A stretch of DNA of 64,000 bases from Novosphingobium huizhouense (lineage in GTDB: Bacteria > Pseudomonadota > Alphaproteobacteria > Sphingomonadales > Sphingomonadaceae). The notes under the pieces were generated by a model. It was not told where the DNA came from and searched no databases. It saw only the letters and a list, made by a program, of their open reading frames with translations. Where the stretch lies: the NCBI RefSeq assembly GCF_020179475.1, contig NZ_JAILXZ010000001.1, positions 1,116,001-1,180,000 on the forward strand, written 5' to 3'. Below are positions 35,635-44,261 of this stretch, in pieces; within the stretch, counting starts at the first letter, position 1; each line of letters opens with the position of its first letter. The position numbers and the translations under genes are program-made.

Positions 35635-36033
35635 ATGCGTCTGGTGCTGACCGCGCTGATCTTCCTGGCCGGGATGTTCGATCTGTTCCTGGCCGTTTCG
35701 TTTCTGACCGGGCCGCAGCAGGCTGGGGCAGGCTTCGGCCTGGCGCCGACGGGCCTCGCCGGGCTGTCGTCGCTGCGCGCCGACTTCACCGCCTTCTTCG
35801 GCGTGGCGGCCTTCTGCATGATGTGGGGCGCCTGGCGACGCAATGCCGACCTGCTGCTGGTGCCGACGCTGCTGTTCGGCACGGCGGCGGCGGCGCGCCT
35901 CGTCAACGTCGTCGTGGCCGGACCCTACGAGGGCTGGCCGGTGCCGATCGCGGTCGAGCTGTTCCACGTCGTGCTGCTGCTGGTCGGCTGGCGGACGCTG
36001 CCGCATCACCGCATCCAGGAGATCGCGGCCTAA
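35635..36033 (+). CDS. small membrane protein, unknown function
   Basis: A 132-residue protein with four predicted membrane segments (about 3-24, 48-66, 75-93 and 103-122) and little else. There is no recognisable catalytic motif; the layout resembles small four-helix DoxX-like or DUF4345-like proteins, but this is a guess. The ATG at MRLVLTAL is seven bases after GAAGGA; the ATG two codons earlier is too close to it. It lies alone between the divergent coaBC gene and the convergent acyltransferase gene, whose stop overlaps its own by four bases. Confidence 0.7.
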   Translation: MRLVLTALIFLAGMFDLFLAVSFLTGPQQAGAGFGLAPTGLAGLSSLRADFTAFFGVAAFCMMWGAWRRNADLLLVPTLLFGTAAAARLVNVVVAGPYEGWPVPIAVELFHVVLLLVGWRTLPHHRIQEIAA

Positions 36034-37148
36034 GCTGCGGCAGTCTTGCCGGGCCGCACGCGTCCGGCAAGGCGCTGGATCGCCTTCTGCGCAGGGCGCT
36101 CGAACCAGCGGTGCGAGGCGAACCCGGCGAGCGTGGCGAGTCCGACGAAGAACACCAGGAAGGCCGGCTGGCTGGCGATGGCGCGGCTGTGCAGCGTCGC
36201 GTCGATCACCAGCACCAGCATGAGCTGGAGCGGGAAATGCCACAGGTAGATGCCGTAGGAGGCATCGCCGAGCTGGCGCCCGAGCTTGAGCAGGTCGCGC
36301 TTGTCGGCAAGATCCACCGCCAGCATCGCGAACAGCGCGGCGAATGTGCCCGCGAGCGTGGTCGCGTCGAGCGAGTGGAACGCGAGCTGCGCGTAAAAGG
36401 CGAGGCCCACGGCGACGGCACTCAGCGCCAGCAGCGCGACCGGGCCGAGCCGCAGGCGCAGGACGAGGCCATAGGTGGCGACGCCGCCGAAGAAGAAGCC
36501 GGTGCAGGTGAGCACGGGCTTGTTCGGCGCGCCCATGAAGAAGGCGCCGAGCGTGATCGCCGCGACCGGCAGCGCGAGCAGCACCGGCAGCCGCCGCAAC
36601 CCCGGCAGCAGCAGCCAGAAGGCGAGGTAGGCGAGAATCTCGGTCGAGAGCGACCACGAGGGACCGTTGAACGACTGGTTGGTCTGCCAGCCCCAGTAGT
36701 GCGCCAGCGGCAGGCTGAGCAGGAAGTGCTTCATGTCCTGCTGGTGATAGATGAAGGCGGTGCCGTTGATCCCGGTATAGGTCGCCTGGAGCACCGCGAC
36801 GAGCAGCAGCGTCAGCAGGTGGAGCGGCCAGAGCCTGGCGAAGCGGGCGAGCCAGAACCGGCCGCGGGCATTGCGGTCGGCGAGGTAGACGTGGGCGAAG
36901 ACGAAGCCCGAGACCGCCCAGAAATACTGCACCGCGACGTGGCCGTAGTCGAACAGCCAGCGCAACGGGTGGTAGAGCGGGGTCAGCGCGACGCGGTCGA
37001 CCTGGTAGCCATAGTCGACCGGGGGCACGAAGAAGTGCTGGTAGTGCCAGAACAGCACGGCGCAGGCGGCGACGAGGCGCGACAGGTCGAGCGCGTTGAA
37101 GTGCCGCTTTTTGAGCTGCAGGCCGGGCAGGGGTTCGGAGCGCGCCAT
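36030..37148 (-). CDS. acyltransferase family 3 membrane protein
   Basis: A 372-residue integral membrane O-acyltransferase (OafA/NodX family) with about ten segments. The conserved N-terminal feature is RHFNALDLSRLVAACAVLFWHYQHFF, with the catalytic histidine near residue 35, followed by VAVQYFWAVSGFVFAHVYLADR near residue 73. Later GPSWSLSTEILAYLAFWLLLPG near residue 170 contains the usual W-S-L-S/T-E. Members acetylate or acylate sugars of exopolysaccharide or lipopolysaccharide. The gene begins 10 bases after the ubiB stop, so it is probably read with ubiE-ubiB although there is no obvious link to quinone synthesis. Confidence 0.88.
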   Translation of the reverse strand: MARSEPLPGLQLKKRHFNALDLSRLVAACAVLFWHYQHFFVPPVDYGYQVDRVALTPLYHPLRWLFDYGHVAVQYFWAVSGFVFAHVYLADRNARGRFWLARFARLWPLHLLTLLLVAVLQATYTGINGTAFIYHQQDMKHFLLSLPLAHYWGWQTNQSFNGPSWSLSTEILAYLAFWLLLPGLRRLPVLLALPVAAITLGAFFMGAPNKPVLTCTGFFFGGVATYGLVLRLRLGPVALLALSAVAVGLAFYAQLAFHSLDATTLAGTFAALFAMLAVDLADKRDLLKLGRQLGDASYGIYLWHFPLQLMLVLVIDATLHSRAIASQPAFLVFFVGLATLAGFASHRWFERPAQKAIQRLAGRVRPGKTAAA

Positions 37149-37158
37149 GGCGAAGCGT

Positions 37159-38718
37159 TCAGCCCCACCAGCCGAGGGTGAACCCCGCGGCGACCACGGC
37201 AGCGCCGGCCGCGCCCGAGAACAGGTAGCCGAGCCAGACAGGGAAGGTGCGGCGGCGGTCGCGGTCCCACATCAGCGGGATTTCGGGGAGCGGCGGCGCC
37301 TCGGGCGCGCCGCCCTTGGGCGGGAAGCGCTCCTCGATCCGGCGGATCAGGTCGGGCACGCGCAGCAGCGTTTCGGCATCGCTGCGCAGGCGCTCGGCGA
37401 TGGCCGCCTCGGGGCCGAGCTCGTCGCGGATCCAGCCGCGCACGAAGGGCGCCGCCGTGTCCCACAGGTTGATCTCGGGATCGAGTTGCGTCGCGATGCC
37501 TTCGACCATGACCATCGTCTTCTGCAGCAGCAGCAGGTGCGGCTGGGTCTGCATGTCGAAATCGCGGGTGATGGCGAACAGGCCGTCGAGCATCTGGCCG
37601 ACCGACAGTTCGCTGACCGGCTTGCCGCGCATCGGCTCGCCGACCGCCCGGAGCGCGGTGGCGAATTCCCCGACCGAATGGTAGCTTGGCACGTATTGCG
37701 CCTCGAAATGGATTTCGGCGACGCGGCGGTAGTTGCCGGTGGTGAGCCCGTAGAGGATTTCGGCGAGCCACTGGCGGGCGCGGCGGTCGATCCGGCCCAT
37801 GATGCCGAAGTCGATCGCGGCGATCGTGCCGTCGGGTTCGACGAACAGGTTGCCCTGGTGCATGTCGGCATGGAAGAAGCCGCCGCTGATCGCCTGGGTG
37901 AGGAAGGCGAGCACCAGCCGTTCGGCAAGCTCCTTGCGATCGTGGCCGGCGGCATCGAGCGCGGCGTTGTCGCTGATCTTGATGCCGTCGATCCAGTCGA
38001 GCGTCATCACCCGGCCGTTGGTGCGGTCCCAGTCGATCGCGGGGATGCGGTAGCCTTCGAAGGCGTGCATCGTCTCGGCGAGTTCCGAGGCCGAGGCGGC
38101 TTCGCGGCGCAAGTCGAGCTCGCGCACGGTCCAGCGCTTGAAATTGGCGATGACCATGCGCGGGCGCAGGCGGCTGGCTTCGCCGCCGAGCGCCTCGAGA
38201 TGCGCGGCGGCCCATTCGTAGGTGTCGATGTCGCACGCGAACTTCTCACGCACGCCGGGGCGCAGCACCTTGACCGCGACCTTGCGCCCGTCGGCGGTGA
38301 CGGCGCGGTGGACCTGCGCGACCGAGGCGGCGCCGACCGGCACGGGGTCGAACTCGGCATAGAGCGATTCGAGCGGGCGTTCGAAGGTCGTCTCGATCTC
38401 GCGCCGGATCAGCGCGAAGTCGACCGCGGGAAGGCTGTCCTGCAGCGAGAGCAGGTTGCGCGCCGCTTCCTCGCCGACGAGGTCGGGGCGCGTCGCCAGC
38501 GTCTGGCCGAGCTTGATCGCGGCGGGCCCGATCGCGCGGAAGGCGCCGGCGTAGTCGGGCACCTCGGGCTGGCGCGTGCCGAAGCGGGCGATCCGGCACA
38601 GCGAGCGGACCTGCGCCGGGGTGTTGGGGTTCTCCTCGAGCAGGCGCAGCGCGCCGTGCCGCGCGACGGTGCGGCCCCAGCCGAGCAGGCGGCGGATATG
38701 CGTGGAAGGTCGCGCCAT
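37159..38718 (-). CDS. ubiB: ubiquinone biosynthesis ADCK/UbiB kinase-like protein
   Basis: A 519-residue member of the UbiB/ADCK atypical kinase family, required for ubiquinone synthesis. The KxGQ motif is in AAIKLGQTLATRPDLVGEE near residue 66, the alanine-rich loop in VPVGAASVAQVHRA near residue 127, HADMHQGNLF near residue 283 and the metal aspartate in IDFGIMG near residue 300. Two C-terminal hydrophobic segments (about 480-515) anchor it in the membrane, as in E. coli. It lies 14 bases after the ubiE stop. The start at MARPSTHIR gives a normal length. Confidence 0.95.
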   Translation of the reverse strand: MARPSTHIRRLLGWGRTVARHGALRLLEENPNTPAQVRSLCRIARFGTRQPEVPDYAGAFRAIGPAAIKLGQTLATRPDLVGEEAARNLLSLQDSLPAVDFALIRREIETTFERPLESLYAEFDPVPVGAASVAQVHRAVTADGRKVAVKVLRPGVREKFACDIDTYEWAAAHLEALGGEASRLRPRMVIANFKRWTVRELDLRREAASASELAETMHAFEGYRIPAIDWDRTNGRVMTLDWIDGIKISDNAALDAAGHDRKELAERLVLAFLTQAISGGFFHADMHQGNLFVEPDGTIAAIDFGIMGRIDRRARQWLAEILYGLTTGNYRRVAEIHFEAQYVPSYHSVGEFATALRAVGEPMRGKPVSELSVGQMLDGLFAITRDFDMQTQPHLLLLQKTMVMVEGIATQLDPEINLWDTAAPFVRGWIRDELGPEAAIAERLRSDAETLLRVPDLIRRIEERFPPKGGAPEAPPLPEIPLMWDRDRRRTFPVWLGYLFSGAAGAAVVAAGFTLGWWG

Positions 38719-38732
38719 GCGTGCGGTGCCGT

Positions 38733-39470
38733 TCAGACCTTCCAGCCCGAATGGATCGCGACGAGCCCGCCCATGATCGGCTCGACCCGCGTGTGGCGGA
38801 AGCCGGCGGCGTGGATCATCCGCTCGAACTCGCGCATCTTGGGGAAGCGGCGGATCGATTCGATCAGATAGCGATAGGATTCGGCGTCGCCGGCGATCGC
38901 CTTGCCGATCTGCGGCACCAGCTTGTGGGAATAGACATCGTAGGCCTGGGCGAAGCCGGGCCACTCGGTGGTCGAGAATTCCAGGCAGTAGAACCGTCCG
39001 CCGCGCTTCAGCACGCGGAAGGCTTCGGCCAGCGCCTTGTCGATGTGGGTCACGTTGCGGATGCCGAAGGCGATGGTGTAGGCGTCGAACGCCTTGTCGG
39101 CGAAGGACAGCTCCTCGGCATTCTGGCGCGACCATTCGAGGCCCGCGATGCCGCGCTTTTGCGCGCGCTCCATGCCGACGTCGAGCATATCCTGGTTGAT
39201 GTCGGAAACGGTGATGTCCGCCCCCGAAGACGCCATGCGAAAGGCGATGTCGCCCGTGCCGCCGGCCATGTCGAGGATCGATTCGCCGGCGCGCGGCTTG
39301 ACCCGGCGCACGAAGCGATCCTTCCACAGCCGGTGCATGCCGCCCGACATCGCATCGTTCATGATGTCGTACTTCTTGGCGACGCTCGAAAACACCGCGC
39401 CGACGCGGGCCTGCTTCTCCTCGGCGGGGATTTCCTCGTAGCCGAACGACACGGTCTCGGATGTGGTCAT
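38733..39470 (-). CDS. ubiE: ubiquinone/menaquinone C-methyltransferase
   Basis: The 245-residue UbiE, a SAM-dependent C-methyltransferase acting on the polyprenyl benzoquinol ring. Features are VFSSVAKKYDIMNDAMSGGMHRLWKD near residue 30 (the UbiE N-signature), LDMAGGTGDIAFRMA near residue 70 (SAM motif I), FGIRNVTHIDKALAEAFRVLKRGG near residue 138, and EFSTTEWPG. It is divergent from mutM with a 60-base gap, and followed by ubiB, a common order in alphaproteobacteria. Confidence 0.96.
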   Translation of the reverse strand: MTTSETVSFGYEEIPAEEKQARVGAVFSSVAKKYDIMNDAMSGGMHRLWKDRFVRRVKPRAGESILDMAGGTGDIAFRMASSGADITVSDINQDMLDVGMERAQKRGIAGLEWSRQNAEELSFADKAFDAYTIAFGIRNVTHIDKALAEAFRVLKRGGRFYCLEFSTTEWPGFAQAYDVYSHKLVPQIGKAIAGDAESYRYLIESIRRFPKMREFERMIHAAGFRHTRVEPIMGGLVAIHSGWKV

Positions 39471-39530
39471 GGAATGGGCCTTTAGTGGGGAATTGCCCGG
39501 ACGGCAAAGACTGTTACGGGTTGCGTCACG

Positions 39531-40343
39531 ATGCCTGAACTCCCCGAAGTAGAGACCACCGTTCGCGGCCTTGCCACCGTGCTTGAAGGGCAGACCGTCG
39601 CGCGCGTGGCGGTCAACCGTGCCGACTTGCGCCGGCCATTTCCCGCCGACCTTGTCCAGACGCTGACCGGCACCCGCGTCACGGGGCTGGGCCGGCGGGC
39701 GAAGTACGGGCTCATCCATACCGATCGCGACAGCACGATGGTGTTCCATCTCGGCATGTCGGGGCGGTGGCGAATCGATCCCGCGGAATTGGGCAAGCAT
39801 GACCACCTGGTGATCGAGACGGGCAATGGACACGTTCTGGCGCTCAACGATGCGCGCCGGTTCGGCTCCGTCGATCTGGTCGATACGGACAAACTCGATG
39901 CGTTTCCCGCCTTCGCGGCGCTTGGACCCGAGCCGTTGGGACCGGGGCTGACCGCCGCGCATCTTCACCGCGCCTTCGAGAACCGATTTGCTGCGGTAAA
40001 GCTGCTGCTGCTCGACCAGCGGATCGTGGCGGGACTTGGCAACATCTACGTTTGCGAGGCGCTGAACCGCGCCCGCATCCATCCCGAGCGCGAGGCTGGC
40101 AAGGTGTCGAAACCCGCGCTGGCGCGGCTGGTGCCGGCAATCCGCACGGTGCTCGAGGAATCGATAGCCGCCGGCGGATCGACCTTGCGCGACTATGCCC
40201 GTCCCGACGGTGAGCTGGGCTACTTCGCCAAGGACTGGCGCGTCTACGGCCGCGAGGGCGAGGCCTGTCCCTGCGGCGGCACGGTCAAGCGGATCGTGCA
40301 GGGCGGGCGATCGACGTTCTTCTGCGATCGCTGCCAGAAGTAG
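39531..40343 (+). CDS. mutM: formamidopyrimidine-DNA glycosylase
   Basis: The 270-residue MutM/Fpg, which excises 8-oxoguanine and formamidopyrimidines from DNA. The catalytic proline and glutamate are at the N-terminus (PELPEVETTVRGL), the conserved lysine is in GRRAKYGLI near residue 57, and the helix-two-turn-helix lies around QRIVAGLGNIYVCEALNRA near residue 163. The C-terminal zinc finger is complete: CPCGG and CDRC. Divergent from ubiE. The operator-like element of the next gene begins immediately after its stop codon. Confidence 0.96.
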   Translation: MPELPEVETTVRGLATVLEGQTVARVAVNRADLRRPFPADLVQTLTGTRVTGLGRRAKYGLIHTDRDSTMVFHLGMSGRWRIDPAELGKHDHLVIETGNGHVLALNDARRFGSVDLVDTDKLDAFPAFAALGPEPLGPGLTAAHLHRAFENRFAAVKLLLLDQRIVAGLGNIYVCEALNRARIHPEREAGKVSKPALARLVPAIRTVLEESIAAGGSTLRDYARPDGELGYFAKDWRVYGREGEACPCGGTVKRIVQGGRSTFFCDRCQK

Positions 40344-40350
40344 TTGATTG

Positions 40351-40364
40351 ACTAACTAATTAAG
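40351..40364. promoter_or_regulatory. TetR-type operator candidate, site A (PRISE gene)
   Basis: ACTAA-CTA-ATTAAG, preceded by TTG. It aligns with four other sites upstream of catabolic genes at 49112-49125, 59097-59110, 61648-61661 and 62412-62425 (general form CTTRA-NNN-RTTAAG). It is 58 bases before the PRISE gene. Confidence 0.5.
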
Positions 40365-40421
40365 GCTGCCGTACGCTCCCGCCAAGCGGACGCAGACGAT
40401 CCGGCGAGTGGAGACAAGAGG

Positions 40422-41519
40422 ATGCAGCAGCGCCCCACGGTGCTTATCGCCGGCGCGAGCGGCGTGATCGGACAGGCCTGCGTCGACCATTTCGGCGGCT
40501 CGGGCGAATGGGACGTGCTTGCGCTGTCGCGGCGCGCGCCCGACAGCAGCGCCCCGCATGAGCACCTCGCGGTAGACCTGACCGATGCCGAGGCTTGCGC
40601 GGCGCTTGGGCCGAAGTTGGCGCGCGTCACGCATCTGGTCTTCGCCGCGCTCTACGAAAAGCCGGGGCTCTATGCCGGATGGCTCGAGCGCGACCACATG
40701 GAGCGCAACCTCGCCATGCTGCGCAACCTGATGGAGCCGCTTCTGGCGCACGCCAAGGGCCTGCAACATGTGAGCGCGCTGCAGGGGACCAAGGCCTATG
40801 GCGCGCACGTCCACCAGATCGCGGTCCCGGCGCGCGAGAGCGCCCCGCGCGACCCGCACGCCAACTTCTACTGGCTGCAGGAGGACTACCTGCGCGAAAA
40901 GCGGGAGGGGGCGGATTGGGCGCTGACGATCTGGCGTCCGCAGATCGTGTTCGGTGAGGCGACCGGCGTCGCCATGAACATGATCCCGGTGCTGGGCGCC
41001 TATGCCGCGATCTGCCGCGAGCTCGGCATGCCGCTCGCCTTCCCGGGCCGGCCGGGCGGGGTTTCGGAAGCGGTCGATGCCGGGCTGGTCGCGCGGGCGC
41101 TCGGCTGGGCGGCAACCGCGCCCTCGGCGCGCGACGAGACCTTCAACCTGACCAACGGCGATGTCTTCGCGTTTGCCAATGTCTGGCCCGCCATCGCCCG
41201 CGCAGTGGGGCTGGAGCCTGCGTTCGGCCAGCCCTTCAGCCTCGTCGACTTCCTAATGGAACACCGCGACACTTGGGCGCGGATCGCGAGCCGCGAGGGC
41301 TTGCGCGAGCCCGACCTCGAGAAGCTGGTCGGCGAGAGCCACCACTATGCCGACCTGCTGTTCGGCGTGCACGCGCCGGCCGATGCCGAGCGGGCGCCGG
41401 TGCTGGTCTCGACGATCAAGCTGCGCAAGGCAGGCTTTGCCGATTGCGAGGATACCGAGGAAATGTTCGTCCGCCTGCTGCGCCGCATGGGCGAGCGCGG
41501 GATCACACCACGAGTCTAG
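40422..41519 (+). CDS. PRISE-type SDR (enone reductase-like)
   Basis: A 365-residue short-chain dehydrogenase/reductase of the progesterone 5-beta-reductase/iridoid synthase-like (PRISE) type. The NADP(H) motif is VLIAGASGVIGQACVDHF near residue 8; the catalytic lysine sits in SALQGTKAYGAHV near residue 120 and the tyrosine in NFYWLQEDYL near residue 148, the pattern that distinguishes these enone reductases from ordinary extended SDRs. Such enzymes reduce activated carbon-carbon double bonds of 1,4-enones. A TetR-type operator lies just upstream, shared with genes of the acyl-CoA cluster, so a role in the same catabolic pathway is inferred. Its stop overlaps the end of the Nudix gene by four bases. 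Confidence 0.82.
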   Translation: MQQRPTVLIAGASGVIGQACVDHFGGSGEWDVLALSRRAPDSSAPHEHLAVDLTDAEACAALGPKLARVTHLVFAALYEKPGLYAGWLERDHMERNLAMLRNLMEPLLAHAKGLQHVSALQGTKAYGAHVHQIAVPARESAPRDPHANFYWLQEDYLREKREGADWALTIWRPQIVFGEATGVAMNMIPVLGAYAAICRELGMPLAFPGRPGGVSEAVDAGLVARALGWAATAPSARDETFNLTNGDVFAFANVWPAIARAVGLEPAFGQPFSLVDFLMEHRDTWARIASREGLREPDLEKLVGESHHYADLLFGVHAPADAERAPVLVSTIKLRKAGFADCEDTEEMFVRLLRRMGERGITPRV

Positions 41520-42268
41520 CCTCGGCGCGGGTAGGGCGTGAACTCCTCCCACTCGGCATAGCCCGCATCCTTGGGAATGGCGACGACTGTGCCGCCGTCG
41601 CGCGCGCTGACCACCGGGGTCAGTGGCACGATGGCGCGCTGCAGCGCGGCTTCGAACGCGGTGCGCGGGCAGGGTGTTTCGGTCAGGCGGAGCAGGCTGA
41701 GCTTGGTCGGGAACATGATCCCGGCATCGCCGCGCCGTGCGCGCTCCAGCGCTTCGTGCGGCGCGATCCATTCGAGCTCGACCGTTTCCGCGCCGTCGCA
41801 GCGCGCCTCCTGGTCGCGGCCGACGTGGGCGAGGTAGAAGCGCGTGTCGAAGCGCTTGGGGGCATCGACCGGAGTGATCCAGTGGCCGAACGGCGCGATG
41901 GCCAAGAGGTCGAGATGGCCGCCGCTTTCCTGCACCACTTTGCGGAACAGGCTGCCGTGCGGGCGCTCGGGCGGAAGCGAGCATTCGCCATTGCCGCCGG
42001 TGACGAGCAAGATCGCGGCCTCCTCCCAGGTTTCCCGGGCCGCGGCGATGCGGTGCGCGCGCTCGTGATCGCTCAGCGCCTCGTGGCCGCGCAGCAGCGG
42101 CAGCCAGTCGGGGTGCGAATCCTCGGGGTCGACCACGCCGCCGGGGAAGACCAGCGCCGAGGCGAAGGTCGCGGCGGCGTGGCGGCGCACCATCAGCACC
42201 TCGAACGGGTCGTCCCGCACCAGCAGGACGGTGGCGGCTGGGCGCGGCGTGGCGGGCGCGGTGGTCAT
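41516..42268 (-). CDS. Nudix hydrolase, NUDT19/CoA-diphosphatase-like
   Basis: A 250-residue Nudix protein. The Nudix box is split: VFPGGVVDPED near residue 40 is followed by an insertion of about 25 residues before AAARETWEEAAILL near residue 78, where the canonical REUXEE is intact. This long insertion is typical of peroxisomal NUDT19/NUDT7 coenzyme A diphosphatases, so cleavage of CoA or acyl-CoA is likely, but unproved. It is the last gene of the minus-strand acyl-CoA operon, starting in an ATGA overlap with the DUF2889 gene, in keeping with a CoA-related role such as removing dead-end CoA esters. Confidence 0.8.
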   Translation of the reverse strand: MTTAPATPRPAATVLLVRDDPFEVLMVRRHAAATFASALVFPGGVVDPEDSHPDWLPLLRGHEALSDHERAHRIAAARETWEEAAILLVTGGNGECSLPPERPHGSLFRKVVQESGGHLDLLAIAPFGHWITPVDAPKRFDTRFYLAHVGRDQEARCDGAETVELEWIAPHEALERARRGDAGIMFPTKLSLLRLTETPCPRTAFEAALQRAIVPLTPVVSARDGGTVVAIPKDAGYAEWEEFTPYPRRG

Positions 42269-43332
42269 GGCAGGGGCATCTCCTTGGGCGCGCGTTCGAG
42301 CATCGCAGGGACTTCGGCGAGCGAGCGCACGACATCGTTGAGGTGCGTGCAGCCGTTGGTGCGACGCAGCATCTGGAGGACGGTGCTGCGCAATTGCGTC
42401 AGCGGCGTGCCGATGAGGAAGCGCAAGTTGGCGATCGCGCCCGGGCATTCGCCATAGGGAAGGGTGCCGGCGCGGGCCTCGATCGCGGTGACGAGGCCGC
42501 TTCCCGCATCGGCGCTCGCCCACAGCAGGTATTCGTGAAGCGCGCGCCTGCCGCCTTCGCGGGTGTTCGCGCTGTCCTGGAAATGGGTCTCGACGTGGAT
42601 CGTGTCGCCATCGCGCCAGGCATCGATGCGACGGGCGCGGCGGAACTGGATCTCGTCCGACAGGTCGGTGAAGGCGTGCCAGCCTTCGGGATCGGCGGCG
42701 TTGCGCATCGATCCGACCGCGCTGCTGTTCTGCTGCAGCACCGGCGCGCCCTGGTCGACGATCCCGCGCGATCCGGGGCGAAGGCCGAGGCAGTTGCCGA
42801 GCATCGCCGCGGCGTGGGCCTTGCGGCCTTCCTCGGTCGGCGCGGTGGCCCAGCCGGGAAACCAGCGGCTCCACGCCCAGCGCGAGACGAGCGTGGTGCC
42901 GGCAAGATCGTCGAGCATCAGGTAAAGCGGCGTGCCGGACTCGCGCTCGCCCGGCAGCGCTTCGTTGAGGATGCCGCGGAACTTGCCGCCCGGCCGCGCG
43001 CCTTCAAGCGCGGCGAGACCGGGGCGCGCCGGCGCCGAGCAAAGGGCGACAATCGTGCGGTCCTGCGCCTCGGCTTCGAGCGCGTCCTCGGCCAGAACTT
43101 CGGGCGCGGCGGCGGGATCGCGGGTCCACGCATCGCGGCAACGCCCGTGGATCATCGTCGGCCCGCGCAGGCCCTGCGGCCAGGTCGCCTCGAGCGTCAT
43201 CGTCCGGCGCACCGAGTTGCGGCGGCGCGGCGGCGAGGCGCCGATCGGCTGCGAGGGCGCCTGCGGCCAGACCGGCAGCGGATCGCCGGCAAGGTCGAGG
43301 CCGCGCGTGCCCGGCTCGTTCTCGTAGCTCAC
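42265..43332 (-). CDS. DUF2889 family protein
   Basis: A 355-residue protein, all soluble. The DUF2889 marks are RRRNSVRRTMTLEATWPQGLRGP near residue 35, GRCRDAWT near residue 62, LYLMLDDLAGTTLVSRWAWSRW near residue 135, and the C-terminal half with PYGECPGAIANL. No catalytic motif is known for the family; members are often found beside acyl-CoA or aromatic degradation genes of sphingomonads and rhizobia. The start is GTG in the GTGA overlap with the alpha/beta hydrolase stop. The tight coupling on both sides (GTGA, ATGA) makes it a genuine component of the pathway, not a bystander. Confidence 0.78.
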   Translation of the reverse strand: MSYENEPGTRGLDLAGDPLPVWPQAPSQPIGASPPRRRNSVRRTMTLEATWPQGLRGPTMIHGRCRDAWTRDPAAAPEVLAEDALEAEAQDRTIVALCSAPARPGLAALEGARPGGKFRGILNEALPGERESGTPLYLMLDDLAGTTLVSRWAWSRWFPGWATAPTEEGRKAHAAAMLGNCLGLRPGSRGIVDQGAPVLQQNSSAVGSMRNAADPEGWHAFTDLSDEIQFRRARRIDAWRDGDTIHVETHFQDSANTREGGRRALHEYLLWASADAGSGLVTAIEARAGTLPYGECPGAIANLRFLIGTPLTQLRSTVLQMLRRTNGCTHLNDVVRSLAEVPAMLERAPKEMPLP

Positions 43333-44261
43333 GCGCGGCGCCTCGGGTGCGCGAACAGGCCGTTGAGCGCGGCGACCAGCGCGACCGGCTGCTCGATCAT
43401 CGCATGGTGGTGGCAGAACGGCAGCGAGACGGGCGCGCCGCAATTTGGCATCGCCGCGACAAAGGCCTCGACCGCGTCCATCCCGGCGAAGTCCGAGCGG
43501 TCGGCGTGGATGTAGTCGACCGGCACGGCAAGGCCGCGCAGCGCGGCGGTCATTTCCTCGCGGTCGCTAGCCGCGAAGGTCTTCGGATCGAACTTCCAGC
43601 CCCAGCCTTGTGCGCTCTGCCGCAGCGAATGCTGCGCAACATAGGCGAGCACGTCCTTGTCCGGCCAGGCGCCGGGCGGGCTCAACCGGTAGCGGGCGAG
43701 CGCCTCCTCGCGCGTCGCATAGAACTTTTCCGCCGGGGCCTCGCCCAGCTTGCTGCCGCCTTCGCGGAAGGGGTGCGCGTCGATCACCACCGCGCGCTCG
43801 ACCAGATCGGGCGCGAGCCAGGCGGCATAGAGCCCGGTGATCGCGCCGAAGCTGTGCGCGACGATCGTCAGCGGCTCCAGCGCCGCATCGCGCGCCACCG
43901 CCAGCACTTCGCGCGCGTATTGCTTACGGCTGTAGGTCTCGCGCCGGTCACTGTCGCCCATGCCCGACAGGTTGATCGCGGCGACGCGGTAGCGGTCGGC
44001 GAACCACGGCGCGATGTGATCCCACCAGCGGGCGTGGGCGATGAAGCCGTGGACGAAGATCAGGCCCGGCTTGCTCGCATCGTCAAGGCCCCAGCCGCGG
44101 TAGCGGATGACCGCGCCCTCGACCTCGACCGCGCGCTCCTCGGCCGGCGCGGCCCAGGCGGTCTCGAGCCACTGGCGCTGCGGCGGCGCGTCGGCGGGCG
44201 GATCGTCGTAGCCCATGCCGCCGGGGCGGATGGCGAAGGTTTTGCGCGGCTTGTCGCTCAA
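43329..44261 (-). CDS. alpha/beta hydrolase
   Basis: A 310-residue alpha/beta-fold hydrolase. The oxyanion region is IFVHGFIAHARWWDHI near residue 70, the nucleophile elbow AHSFGAITG near residue 140 (G-x-S-x-G-like, with H-S-F-G), and the catalytic histidine in CHHHAMIEQP near residue 285. It may hydrolyse a lactone, ester or CoA-thioester. The start used here is a TTG in a TTGA overlap with the upstream kinase stop; an in-frame ATG at MGYDDP is a possible later start. The gene is between the second APH-type kinase and the DUF2889 gene in the seven-gene operon. Confidence 0.8.
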   Translation of the reverse strand: MSDKPRKTFAIRPGGMGYDDPPADAPPQRQWLETAWAAPAEERAVEVEGAVIRYRGWGLDDASKPGLIFVHGFIAHARWWDHIAPWFADRYRVAAINLSGMGDSDRRETYSRKQYAREVLAVARDAALEPLTIVAHSFGAITGLYAAWLAPDLVERAVVIDAHPFREGGSKLGEAPAEKFYATREEALARYRLSPPGAWPDKDVLAYVAQHSLRQSAQGWGWKFDPKTFAASDREEMTAALRGLAVPVDYIHADRSDFAGMDAVEAFVAAMPNCGAPVSLPFCHHHAMIEQPVALVAALNGLFAHPRRRA

